From NCBI GenBank assembly GCA_900316285.1, contig ONCG01000024.1, positions 1 to 58,614 on the forward strand: a stretch of DNA of 58,614 nucleotides. Direction: 5' to 3'. The stretch comes from an uncultured Prevotellaceae bacterium (lineage in GTDB: Bacteria; Bacteroidota; Bacteroidia; Bacteroidales; Bacteroidaceae). The translations under genes were made by a program, and so were the position numbers. The notes under the pieces are model-generated. The model was not told the DNA's origin. It saw nothing but the letters and a program-made list of their open reading frames with translations, and searched no databases. Shown in pieces: positions 9,201-16,509 of the stretch (positions are counted from its first letter, which is position 1; every line of letters begins with the position of its first letter).

Positions 9201-11485
9201 TTGGAGTGCAACTCCAGGCAGAACGGGTCGAGACCGATTTTCTTCAGTCGCTTCTGCACCACCTCGAGGGCAGCCATCTTCTCGGCCACGAACAGCACGC
9301 GCCGACCGTGGTAGAGGGCGTTGGCAATCATGTTGGTGATGGTCTGGCTCTTGCCCGTTCCCGGAGGACCATAGAGGATGAAGCTGCGGCCCTCGCCCGA
9401 CTCCACCACGGCCTCCATCTGCGAGGAGTCCACGTCCACGGGAATCGCAAACTCATGCGGTGCCACGTGAAGGTCTATGTGGCGGGCATCGGTCTCATCG
9501 ACTCCTTCTTGAACCTTTGAACTTTGAACGCCCGAAGGGCTCTTTGAACGCGCCGCAGGCGCATTTGAACTTTGAACGCCCGAAGGGCTCTCCTCTCCTA
9601 CCCAGTGTTTCTGGAACAGGCTTTCGATGATGGGCGAGCGGCGCATCTTCTCGGCATTGCTGTGTATGTCGTTCCACATCACGAACTTGTTGAACGAGAA
9701 CAGACCGAGCATTGCCTCCTCCACCACATCCCAGCGTGGCTGGCAGGCCAGCTGAGCGCGCACCGTGGCGAGTATTGCCCGCACGTCGACACCGCTCTCG
9801 TCCTCGGGCAGCGGCTGCAGTCCCTTCAGGTCAATCTGGTATTGCTGGCGCAGCATCTCCACGAGCGTGGTGTTGATGGTCATCTCTTCATCGCGGCGGC
9901 GCACCACATAGTTATTACCGCTGCGGCGCACCAGCTCCACGGGCATGAGCAACAGCGGGGCGTAGCGCGGGCGCACACTCTTCTCGTTCTCATACCAGCG
10001 CATCAGGCCAAACACCATGTAGAGCGAGTTGGCACCGTTCTCTTCCAGTGCCGTTCGCGACTCGCGGTAGAGGAACTTCTGCGTGCTCGCCATCTCGTCT
10101 GCCGAGAGATAGGCGTTCAGGCGGTTGTGCTTGATGTCCTCCGACACCAGCTGCTGCAACTCGTCCTTGTAGAGGCGCGAGTCGTAGATGCCGAACTCGT
10201 CGGGCTTCAGCAGCTTCTTCACCGGCACGGCCTGCATGCTATAGTCTTCGCGGTCGAAGATATGGTCTTCGAGCACGTCGATATCGAACGACACAAACGG
10301 AATGACACGCCGACCCGTGCGCAGGTTCAGCAGGTTGTTGCGCAGCGAGAAGTCCAAGAGCTTGCGCTCCCAAATCTGCTGGCGGGTGACCTGTGCGCCC
10401 TTCTGCAGCTGCAGCTCGGCCGTCTGCACCTCTTTCAGTCCCGTGGTGGCCTGCTCGTGTTCCAGTCCAGCATTCTGCCACACGCCGTTCACCTTCATCG
10501 GCAACGGCCTGACACCTTCCATTCTGCTGCGATACACATCGCAGAACAGCACGAACTTATCTTGCTCAGCAACAAGGTGCTTCTCACCCATCTCCACCGC
10601 CTTCTCAAACGCGATGGCATCCGAGCTGGCCAGCGCCGTGGCCTCGAGGAGCACCATCTGGCTGACACCGTTGGCAGTGGCCTTCGAGAGGAACGACCAG
10701 TCGTCGCTCACGCTATAGGCGGCATATTGGTCAACGAGCCAGCAGCCCACAAACATATGTCCCTTCTGCAGCACGAGCAACGGATGCAGGCCACACGACT
10801 CCAGCACCGATGCCATGAGCAACGACAGGTCCATGCAGGTGCCGAGCTTCTCGTCGAGCACACGGTCTACAAGTCGCACGCGCTGACCCGTCTTCTCGTA
10901 GCTGGCTGGCGGTGCAGCGTAGACGAGGCCCTCGCCTCGCAACGCCTCGTAGACGGCCGCCACCTGTGCGCGGGCGCGGTTCGGGTCCTGCGTCTGGTAT
11001 TCATCGAGGGCAGCGCTGCCGGTGAGCTTCTCAAGAATCGCGGCGGCGTTCATCTTCACCTGCGACAGCTGCGGGGCGTTCGGTGTGACGAAGGCGGCGA
11101 GCATCTCCGGCCGCACGCCCACGCCCGGCCATTCGTCGAAGGCCAGCAGGCGCAGCGGGAAGCTCTGCTGTGCATCGCCCACGGTCAGCGTGAACGCCGT
11201 CTCCACGCTCTCCGTCATCTCGCGCAGCTTGTCGAGGTCGGGCTTCACGTCGAGATCGCTCACGCGCACCGTCATCCCTGCCGGCACGGTGTCGATGATG
11301 TACGAGGCGTCGGCTATCAAGTCGCCGCTCACCTTCACCTGCACACCATGCCAGTCGTCGGCAGTGGGATTGCTGATTTCTATAAATTCCAGACACTTCT
11401 GACCGTTCACGGCCATTGCATAATTCAGACACGGCAGGAACTCCGCCTTCACGTTCTTCACGTCTATCATATTCTTGCTGTCCAT
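6227..11485 (-). CDS. DUF4011 superfamily-1 helicase with C-terminal nuclease-like domain
   Basis: 1752 residues. An N-terminal region contains a transglutaminase-like segment (about 210-250, 'LGTCMDLSLLMAS', then a conserved His and Asp). It is followed by a DUF4011 region (about 375-600), an SF1 helicase with Walker A 'GPPGTGKSQT' (about 705) and Walker B 'CFDEASQMP' (about 1228), a RecD/UvrD-like second half ('NVAVSRARYEMMVFSTL'), a Vsr/restriction-endonuclease-like domain (about 1500-1620, 'FKIDLAVLDP', 'LGIICDGTRYY') and a DUF3320-like tail. Large DUF4011-helicase-Vsr proteins have been reported as antiphage factors (the Hhe type, as I recall), so a defence role is plausible but inferred. 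No partner genes lie beside it. Residues about 628-660 are a repeat insertion ('SPSGVQSS' twice). The stop codon lies in a GTTGAGAG-type array. Confidence 0.8.
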   Translation of the reverse strand: MDSKNMIDVKNVKAEFLPCLNYAMAVNGQKCLEFIEISNPTADDWHGVQVKVSGDLIADASYIIDTVPAGMTVRVSDLDVKPDLDKLREMTESVETAFTLTVGDAQQSFPLRLLAFDEWPGVGVRPEMLAAFVTPNAPQLSQVKMNAAAILEKLTGSAALDEYQTQDPNRARAQVAAVYEALRGEGLVYAAPPASYEKTGQRVRLVDRVLDEKLGTCMDLSLLMASVLESCGLHPLLVLQKGHMFVGCWLVDQYAAYSVSDDWSFLSKATANGVSQMVLLEATALASSDAIAFEKAVEMGEKHLVAEQDKFVLFCDVYRSRMEGVRPLPMKVNGVWQNAGLEHEQATTGLKEVQTAELQLQKGAQVTRQQIWERKLLDFSLRNNLLNLRTGRRVIPFVSFDIDVLEDHIFDREDYSMQAVPVKKLLKPDEFGIYDSRLYKDELQQLVSEDIKHNRLNAYLSADEMASTQKFLYRESRTALEENGANSLYMVFGLMRWYENEKSVRPRYAPLLLMPVELVRRSGNNYVVRRRDEEMTINTTLVEMLRQQYQIDLKGLQPLPEDESGVDVRAILATVRAQLACQPRWDVVEEAMLGLFSFNKFVMWNDIHSNAEKMRRSPIIESLFQKHWVGEESPSGVQSSNAPAARSKSPSGVQSSKVQEGVDETDARHIDLHVAPHEFAIPVDVDSSQMEAVVESGEGRSFILYGPPGTGKSQTITNMIANALYHGRRVLFVAEKMAALEVVQKRLKKIGLDPFCLELHSNKVTKSHLLRQLQQTLDLTRIKDPEQYEQASKELFEQRQQLTGYIRLLHKKQASGLSLYDCICRYEGIEGEGIPPSAHFVNGLTDSKLQEAAEKIETLDTVFAITGPVARHQLQGLNIYDPSQQTQMQIAEWLSQLASQVETTDKLINLINGQAGFKQPHSLNGARWAEQLIAKHDALAGQYTEGIFAQDPQQLRAQWTAVCGKWFLPRFFAKRSFMKGLRAFRADMGEGDVESLFGQLDAFRQQLREGGLQALPMVPPAAIQACRDLLQGVEKMKAVCDFDDENLDTLARLIPQWQQALGSSRDWAQWCIRKRELQELHLEKVVDYMNHASTTGHAAAQAMLKGTYKYMAMQIVDSEPQLQMFNGLLFEDAIAKYRDMAKQFQELTKKMLYCKLAANVPSQALKPTAITELGILKRYIATNGRGATIRHIMDQIPTLLPKLCPVMLMSPISVAQFIDLDQPPFDIVCFDEASQMPTSEAVGAIARGKALICVGDPKQMPPTSFFATNAVDEEEADIDDMESILDDCITLSLPARYLTWHYRSKHESLIAFSNAQYYESKLYTFPSVDDRASKVQLIPVDGTYDYGKTRCNRAEAEAIVKEVVRRLSDDELAKRSIGIVSFSKVQQNLIEDLLTDELAKHADLERKAYDVEEPIFIKNLENVQGDERDVILFSVGYGPDKTGKVSMNFGPLNNSGGERRLNVAVSRARYEMMVFSTLKPEQIDLRRSSALGVAGLKAFLEFARNGRMAVSAGQVKAPTEHAEIIDAVAGEIRKMGYEVDTSVGRSAFKIDLAVLDPKNDQNYLLGIICDGTRYYETKTERDREICQPGVLQGLGWKLMRLWSVDWLMNKEAVMDRIRKALEKPEEPKPASAPKVAAVKGGIEHAAPLPFAVSKDEIVKETEVTMSPALEKAVKKYQSAVDKMPEGDIEEYARFLIRQQLAVPLDDMKRQFAKAMGYSRRTQQTDIALETAVAMLIDKGELTEKDGNITSVS
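9508..9600. repeat. Family C hairpins inside the helicase gene
   Basis: Small hairpins GCCCGAAGGGC (twice) and GCGCCGCAGGCGC are separated by TTTGAACTTTGAAC linkers. The same kind of hairpin-linker chain fills the intergenic regions at 54220-54410 and 55200-55450. It is translated in frame as a serine-rich peptide between the DUF4011 region and the helicase core. Confidence 0.8.
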
Positions 11486-11552
11486 ACAGTCCTTCAGTTT
11501 GTTTTGCTTGAGTCAAAGGGTTTATGTCTCGGGAGTTAAAGGGTATTTGGTG

Positions 11553-11560
11553 CAAAGATA
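11553..11560 (-). promoter_or_regulatory. -7 element upstream of the helicase gene
   Basis: TATCTTTG on the minus strand, 68 bases before the helicase ATG, fits TAnnTTTG. I see no exact TTTG at the normal -33 distance. Confidence 0.45.
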
Positions 11561-11684
11561 CACATTTTCTTCTTAAATACCCACTTCCCACCACTTTTTT
11601 ATGAAAAAATAAGTGATAGAGAAAAGGGGAAAAACGTAGCAACGAATTGGAACAAAGAAAGTATAGAATTATTATGTTCTTGCA

Positions 11685-11898
11685 AAAGCATTGCTTTCGG
11701 AGCCTCAAAGCATTGACTTTGGAGCCCAAGAGCATTGAGTTTGGAAGCCAAGAGCATTGACTTTAGAGGCCAAAAGCATTGCTTTTAGAGGCCCAAAGCA
11801 TTGAGTTTAGAGCCATAGAGCATAGAGTTTAGAGCCATAGAGCATTGAACTAGAGGTTACAGAGCATTGTTCCCTCTGGAACAGAGCATAGCACTTAC
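11685..11898. repeat. 22-base-period array, about ten drifting units
   Basis: Nine full units and one partial unit each carry AGAGCATTGA-like starts followed by a variable second half (for example CTTTGGAGCCCA, GTTTGGAAGCCA, CTTTAGAGGCCA). The phase is held exactly: units begin at 11685, 11707, 11729 and so on to 11883. It fills most of the 480-base gap between the helicase and GH26 genes. The rest of that gap holds the helicase promoter and the GH26 terminator. Confidence 0.85.
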
Positions 11899-11943
11899 AA
11901 AAACATGTCCCGCCAAGCGCGAGGGAGTGGCGGGACATGTTGG
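11898..11943 (-). terminator. Terminator of the left PUL arm
   Basis: A perfect 13-base stem ACATGTCCCGCCA (903-915) pairs with TGGCGGGACATGT (928-940), followed on the minus strand by TTTTTG. It lies 26 bases after the GH26 stop codon and closes the susC-to-GH26 transcript. Confidence 0.85.
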
Positions 11944-11968
11944 GGAACAGAGGGTTTGGGGGATGCAA

Positions 11969-13489
11969 TTACTTCAGCGAGGGCAGCTGGTCGCGGGTGA
12001 TGACATCCGGACATTGCATGGCGTCGCGCCACCAGCCGTCGGTCATCATGGAGTTGGTGGAGCCTTGGCCAGCCTGATACCACACCATGAAATGACTCCA
12101 GCGGGCACCGGTGTTCCAGCAGTCGGAGATGTTGGCGAACTCATAGCGTTTGTTGTCGTAGTTGCCATAGCCACATTCGGCGAGGGCAATCATCTTCGTG
12201 GGATAGGTGGCCTGAATCTCGGTGAACTCCTGCAGGTTCTGCTGGGCGGTGTAGCCATAGAGGTCGCGGCCCACGATGTCGACGTATGCGTCGCCGGGAT
12301 ACCAGTCGGTGTCCTGGTTGTAGTTGGCGCTGTTGCCGTTGTAGTTCTGCGTGGTCCAGATCCAGATGAGGTTCTTCACGCCCTTCTCCTTGAAGTAGTT
12401 GAACATGGTGGTCCAGAGCTTCTTATAGGTCTCGGCACCGTCGTAGCCCCACCAGAACCAAGACGTGGTCCATGCGGCCTGCTGTTTGTAGGTGGCATTG
12501 CCGGCAGCCTCGTGGAAGGGGCGCCAGGTGGCGGCGATGCCTGCATCCTGCAGCTTCAACAGGGTGGCGACGACCTTGTCCATCTGCTCATAGAACCAAC
12601 GGTTCTCCCATGTGCCATCGGTAAAGACGTTCTTGGCACGGAAACTGGTCTCGGAGGGTGTGCAGGTGACGTCGGTGGAACCCTCCGCCTTCGGCACGTT
12701 GAAGTGCCACATGAGCTGTACGATACCGCCGGCATCGCTCCACTGCTTCACGGGTGTGATGTTGGTGTAGTCGATCCAGTTGGCCGGTGAGTAGCAGATG
12801 TGGATAAAGTCGTAGCACACCGCAGCGGGATATTTCTTCGTGAGCTTATAGACGCTCTCGGCAATTTCGTTGTTCCAGTTCACGTTCGCCATCACGCTGG
12901 AAATAATCTTTTGGCCATACTGCTCGCGCATGAAGTCGTAGAGCTTCTGGGCGGCGTCGTTGCCATTGACGAGCGTTGCCTTGATGTCGGGGTTCACGGG
13001 CTGCGCCTTTGCCTTGGTCTTGAAGTTCAACTTGAACTCCGGAGCCGAGGCGGAAGCATCCTTGGAGGCCACGATGGAGCCTGCGGGGACGATGAGTGTG
13101 TAGTCGGTGCCCTCCTCGAGCGAGAGGGGAATCTGCACGCCGGACACGTTGTTGGTCATGCGCGTGGCGGTGACCTTCGTGCCGTTGAGGGTGATATTGG
13201 CCGAGGAGGAAACTTTGATGGCAACGGAGTAGGTGAGCTGCAGCTCAGAGACCGACTTTGCGTCGACCTCGGCACCTTCGGCAATGCTCTGCGAGGAGAG
13301 CGAGACGGTGACGCTGGGCGTCGGCGTGGGCTCGGGCTCTGGGTCGTCGCTACCACCACAAGAGGTGAGGGTTGCGGCAAGGATGCAACAGACGAGGAAG
13401 CCCCACCCCTGGCCCCTCCCCCGTAGGGAGGGAAAGCCCCACCCCTGGCCCCTCCCCCGTAGGGAGGGGAAAAGAGAGAATGATTTCAT
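11969..13489 (-). CDS. GH26 endo-beta-mannanase lipoprotein
   Basis: 506 residues from the preferred ATG at 13489 (an ATG at 13507 adds six residues). The signal peptide ends in lipobox 'LTSCGG', so an outer-membrane, probably surface-exposed, lipoprotein is likely. A proline/threonine linker and an Ig-like domain (about 60-160) precede the GH26 barrel. Acid/base Glu is in 'WRPFHEAAGN' (about residue 327) and nucleophile Glu in 'ALAECGYG' (about 438), as in family GH26. Between the first residues 'MKSFSL' and the hydrophobic core of the signal peptide lie two tandem 12-residue copies of 'FPSLRGRGQGWG' from a duplicated 36-base palindromic element. Last gene of the left PUL arm, followed by a strong terminator. 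Confidence 0.9.
   Translation of the reverse strand: MKSFSLFPSLRGRGQGWGFPSLRGRGQGWGFLVCCILAATLTSCGGSDDPEPEPTPTPSVTVSLSSQSIAEGAEVDAKSVSELQLTYSVAIKVSSSANITLNGTKVTATRMTNNVSGVQIPLSLEEGTDYTLIVPAGSIVASKDASASAPEFKLNFKTKAKAQPVNPDIKATLVNGNDAAQKLYDFMREQYGQKIISSVMANVNWNNEIAESVYKLTKKYPAAVCYDFIHICYSPANWIDYTNITPVKQWSDAGGIVQLMWHFNVPKAEGSTDVTCTPSETSFRAKNVFTDGTWENRWFYEQMDKVVATLLKLQDAGIAATWRPFHEAAGNATYKQQAAWTTSWFWWGYDGAETYKKLWTTMFNYFKEKGVKNLIWIWTTQNYNGNSANYNQDTDWYPGDAYVDIVGRDLYGYTAQQNLQEFTEIQATYPTKMIALAECGYGNYDNKRYEFANISDCWNTGARWSHFMVWYQAGQGSTNSMMTDGWWRDAMQCPDVITRDQLPSLK
13398..13470. repeat. Tandem 36-base family A elements in the GH26 signal peptide
   Basis: Two nearly identical copies of AGCCCCACCCCTGGCCCC plus CTCCC-CCGTA-GGGAGGG follow each other directly. 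A 36-base unit keeps the frame and adds 12 residues per copy. Confidence 0.85.
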
Positions 13490-13511
13490 GAGGTTTTGGA
13501 TGGTCATGGTG

Positions 13512-13592
13512 AGAGTTTAGAGTTGAGAGTTGAGAGTTGAGAGACAGTTGAGAGTTTGAACTAGAAACTAGAAACTAGAAACTAGAAACTTG
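13512..13592. repeat. Period-7 arrays between GH26 and the lipoprotein gene
   Basis: A GTTGAGA array (13513-13558) is followed by CTAGAAA units of period 7 (13560-13592). The second array overlaps the stop codon of the lipoprotein gene, so its last residues and TAG stop are repeat-encoded. Confidence 0.85.
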
Positions 13593-14149
13593 CTCATTCG
13601 TTGTGCGAGGATGGTGAGGAAGCGGGTGCGGAGGTCGGCAGGGATGGCTTGGGCCACTTGCTGCAGTTGCTCGGCATAGGCGAGGAATGCTCGGCGCGAA
13701 TGACCGATGGCTGACTTCTGGTCGGCGGGAGCCTCGCTGATGAGACGGAGGTAGACGGTGTCCAGTTTCTCCGAAGAGAAGGCGGGAGCCTCTCCCCCAC
13801 CCTCTGCGACAGAGAGGTCGGAGGCGCTGAAGGTCTCGGTGAGGATGTCGCTGATGTCGAGCACGTCGGGCTGGGTCTTCAGGGGCGACTGTTGCTCCTG
13901 CGCTACCCATTGTAAGAACATCTTCCGTGCCTTCTCGGCAGCGCGGAAGAGCTCAGGATAGTGGCGCAGAACATGGTCGACGCTACTGCTGACGAGGGTG
14001 TCGGCAGGGTCGACGGCGATGGTGTCCAGCTGGAAGTGGTCGGCATCGGCGATGAGCTCGGAGGCCGATTTCTGTTCAGCCTTCTTCCCCCCGCAAGCAG
14101 CCAGCAGCAGGGCCGACAGCATCAGGATGATTCCTCTGTGAATAGTCAT
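13568..14149 (-). CDS. Small lipoprotein of unknown function in the mannan PUL
   Basis: 193 residues. A signal peptide with lipobox 'LLAACGG' is followed by a mostly helical, charged protein without a recognised domain. It lies between a surface glycan-binding protein and the GH26 mannanase in one transcription unit, so a role at the cell surface in glycan handling is possible, but nothing in the sequence shows it. The extreme C-terminus 'FLVSSF' and the stop are encoded by the CTAGTTT tandem array, so the natural end of the protein may have been changed by array growth. A strong hairpin lies in the spacer upstream. Confidence 0.65.
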   Translation of the reverse strand: MTIHRGIILMLSALLLAACGGKKAEQKSASELIADADHFQLDTIAVDPADTLVSSSVDHVLRHYPELFRAAEKARKMFLQWVAQEQQSPLKTQPDVLDISDILTETFSASDLSVAEGGGEAPAFSSEKLDTVYLRLISEAPADQKSAIGHSRRAFLAYAEQLQQVAQAIPADLRTRFLTILAQRMSKFLVSSF

Positions 14150-14167
14150 TGTTCGGAAGTGTTGAAG

Positions 14168-14203
14168 GTAAGGAGCGCCACGATGGAAGGCAGCGCTCCT
14201 TAC
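14168..14203. other. Intercistronic hairpin inside the left PUL arm
   Basis: GTAAGGAGCG (14168-14177) pairs with CGCTCCTTAC (14194-14203), a perfect 10-base stem, without a T-run on either side. It lies between two PUL genes and could act in mRNA processing or stability rather than termination. Confidence 0.6.
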
Positions 14204-14226
14204 GATGATTATTCACTGATCGCGCA

Positions 14227-16107
14227 TCAGGGAAGCACAACAATCTTCGTGATGGTCATGCCATCGCCCTGGATGATGAAGGCCGTGTCAGACCAGCCAT
14301 CGGTGGTGGCACCCGTCACGCAGTCCATCATCTTCTGTGTGAAGACGGTCTCCACTTGCGTCTTGTCGCCTGCCCAGTCGGTGAGGTCGGCATCGGTGAT
14401 GGGATTGCTCCAGTTGCAGTCGTTGAGCTGTATCTGTCCGGTGGTGCCAGCCTCCTTGTAGAAGATGAGCTTCGATACGCCCACCTTCAGATTCAACTCC
14501 TGCAGGCCAGTGCGCATGATGCGTACCTTACCCGTGTTGTCGCTCCACGAGATGTGGATGGGATAAGAGATGTTGGCACTCTGGTCCTCCCACTTGGCAA
14601 ACGGAGCCACATCGACTTCGTCGGTAGCCTCGAGGAACTTGATGTACTGCAGCTGGATGCCATCGCCCCAGATGACCATGCCCAGTCCGCCATCGGCAAA
14701 CATCTTCTCGCGCTCCTCGGCAGAGAGGTTGATGATGACATCGGTGTCGTCCTTCGACGGATGAATGTTGCCATCGTCGCCATAAGGCAGCGAGAGATCG
14801 GAGAACGGTGTCGACCAGTCGCCCATGCGGAGGTTGAAGGCGGGATTGTCGTTGGTGACAACGAAGTGGAACGTGAGCTGGCCCGGGCCGTTGATGGCCT
14901 CCTGGAACTTCAGCCACTTGTCGCCATCCCAGTTGAAGACGCCCCAGTTGCTCCAGCCGGAGAGGTTCTCCTTGCCCTGCCAGATGACACCAGCGAGCTT
15001 GCGCACCTCAATGGCAATCGAGGCAGAGATGTAGGCGTTCTGCACCAGGACGACCTCGCCATCGGTCATGCCCTCAGGCACGGTGAAGGTGAGTGTGTTG
15101 CCAGAGATGGTGTAGTCGCTGATGGCACCGATGCCAGGCAGTTGCACTTCCTTCACGCGGTCGAAGTTCTCACCGGCAAGCACCACCTGATCGCCAGCAA
15201 CGAGGTCGTTGTTGGGAGTGGCACTGGCGATGGTGACCGTAGGCACGGAGAACTCATCGGTGGTCAGTGCGGTGCCCGAGTAGAGCAACAGCGTGATAGG
15301 ACCCGACTTACACTCGGCAGGCACGGTGGTGGTGATGGTGCGATTGTCGGCAGAAACGGTGAACTCGGCAGTGACACCACCGGGGAACATCAGCGTCTCT
15401 ACGGTGTGCAGGTTCGTACCGTTGATCTTGATTTGCTGACCGAAGTCGGCAGCTGCCGGCGAGAGGCTGGCGTAGGAAGCCGAGACAATCTGCAGCGGCT
15501 CCTTCCACTCGAGTTCCCAGCTGGCACCGTCGTTCATGGTGATGACACCCGACTCGGCAGCCAGAGGCACGCGCAGGCGGATTTCGCGACGCGAGATATA
15601 GGTGAAGTCCTCAGCCAGGACGGGAGCACCCGTCACGCCACAGGCAAACACCACCTCGGCAATGTTGTAGACATAGTCGCCCTTGATGGTGATCTCGTCG
15701 CCGGCATTCAGACCCGTTGTGGGCGATACAGAGGTTACCTCGATGGGCTCCTCGAAGGTGAGCTTCGAAACGGAAGTGACCGTGTCGTTGCCTGCCACGA
15801 GGCGAATCTGTCCGGGCACCGACTCATCGGGCACGTTGACATAGATGTTCTCGGCATCCGACGAGTTGAAGCCAGAGCGCTCTACGATGGCATCGCCGGG
15901 GAAGATGACCTTCGTCACCTTGTTCATGTTCGTACCGGTGATGCGAATCTCATGGGTGCGCAGGATGGGCGACGGACCGAAGCCCACCAGGTTTACGCCC
16001 GACTTGCTATAGGGATTGGTGTCGAGGTCGTCCTCGCTGCACCCTGTCAGCGATAGCCCTACGAGGGCTATCACCAACCATGTGAATATATTCTTATAGT
16101 TTTTCAT
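14227..16107 (-). CDS. Surface glycan-binding lipoprotein with IPT/TIG domains
   Basis: 626 residues from the ATG at 16107, which begins 'MKNYKNIF' and gives a proper signal peptide with lipobox 'SLTGCSED'; the frame stays open further upstream only through repeat DNA. Four IPT/TIG Ig-like domains follow (about 20-105, 105-190, 195-280 and 280-365; typical 'TTGLNAGDEITIKG', 'FGQQIKINGTNL', 'VAGDQVVLAGENF'). The C-terminal part (about 375-626) is beta-rich with many aromatics and is likely the glycan-binding part. The position after SusC/SusD and the architecture fit an SGBP that holds mannan at the outer surface. Specificity is inferred from the neighbouring enzymes. Confidence 0.8.
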   Translation of the reverse strand: MKNYKNIFTWLVIALVGLSLTGCSEDDLDTNPYSKSGVNLVGFGPSPILRTHEIRITGTNMNKVTKVIFPGDAIVERSGFNSSDAENIYVNVPDESVPGQIRLVAGNDTVTSVSKLTFEEPIEVTSVSPTTGLNAGDEITIKGDYVYNIAEVVFACGVTGAPVLAEDFTYISRREIRLRVPLAAESGVITMNDGASWELEWKEPLQIVSASYASLSPAAADFGQQIKINGTNLHTVETLMFPGGVTAEFTVSADNRTITTTVPAECKSGPITLLLYSGTALTTDEFSVPTVTIASATPNNDLVAGDQVVLAGENFDRVKEVQLPGIGAISDYTISGNTLTFTVPEGMTDGEVVLVQNAYISASIAIEVRKLAGVIWQGKENLSGWSNWGVFNWDGDKWLKFQEAINGPGQLTFHFVVTNDNPAFNLRMGDWSTPFSDLSLPYGDDGNIHPSKDDTDVIINLSAEEREKMFADGGLGMVIWGDGIQLQYIKFLEATDEVDVAPFAKWEDQSANISYPIHISWSDNTGKVRIMRTGLQELNLKVGVSKLIFYKEAGTTGQIQLNDCNWSNPITDADLTDWAGDKTQVETVFTQKMMDCVTGATTDGWSDTAFIIQGDGMTITKIVVLP

Positions 16108-16509
16108 ATCGCTGTTATTTTTTTCTGAAGTTTCGCAAGCTCCACTTCCCAAGGGCTTAAAGGGCTTAAAGGGGAGTGAAAGGGGAGAAAAGGGACGAAT
16201 GCTTTGTTGCCCTACGGCTGATTGTCGGCCTGTTGTCCCCTCCTCTTGGGAGGCGACTGGGGCCTTTAGAGCAGCCACCGGTGTGGCTGCGGCCCCACAA
16301 AGGGGAGCGAATCCCCCATTCGCGACGGAGGGCGGGCCAGGGGTGGTAGAGAAAAAACAATGTTCGACATATTTGTTTAATAGGTTGTGACCGTTTTTGT
16401 TCCGCTACCACCCCGCACCCCTCCTCCCCGGAGGAGGGGACTACGCTGGGTGTTCTACCTTCAGCTGCAGGACTTTTATTCCCTTCATGCCTTTCTTGCA
16501 AAAGTTGAA
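16108..16509. repeat. Repeat-filled gap between the two SGBP genes
   Basis: The 400 bases hold AGGGCTTAAAGGGGAG-type linkers (16150-16195), family A-like blocks (CCCCTCCTCTTGGGAGG near 16236; CAGCCACC-GGTGT-GGCTG; GGGGAGCGAATCCCCCATTCG near 16300), and the CGCTACCACCCC...CCTCCTCC-CC-GGAGGAGGGG subtype at about 16406-16445. No promoter or gene is supported. The two SGBP genes face the same way, so the region is probably transcribed as a long structured spacer. Confidence 0.75.

Noticed and set aside
9572-11539. Long open frame (655 codons) on the plus strand opposite the helicase, and another at 6317-8398
   Set aside because: They mirror the codon pattern of the real minus-strand gene, give His/Arg/Leu-rich translations without domains, and have no start signals. 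High GC in third positions makes such antisense frames common.
11685-11898. CRISPR array
   Set aside because: Repeat units abut without spacers, the unit is 22 bases and drifts, and no cas gene is present; the same holds for 35559-35910.
14356-16056. Antisense open frames opposite SGBP (14356-16056), SusD (17960-19765), SusC (21122-22315), GH130 (26143-27285 minus) and GH36 (30770-32224 minus)
   Set aside because: The opposite strands encode proteins with clear family motifs; the antisense translations show no domain and no promoter.
16108-16278. N-terminal extension of the SGBP to 16278
   Set aside because: The extra 57 residues are translated repeat DNA and precede a good lipoprotein signal peptide starting at 16107.
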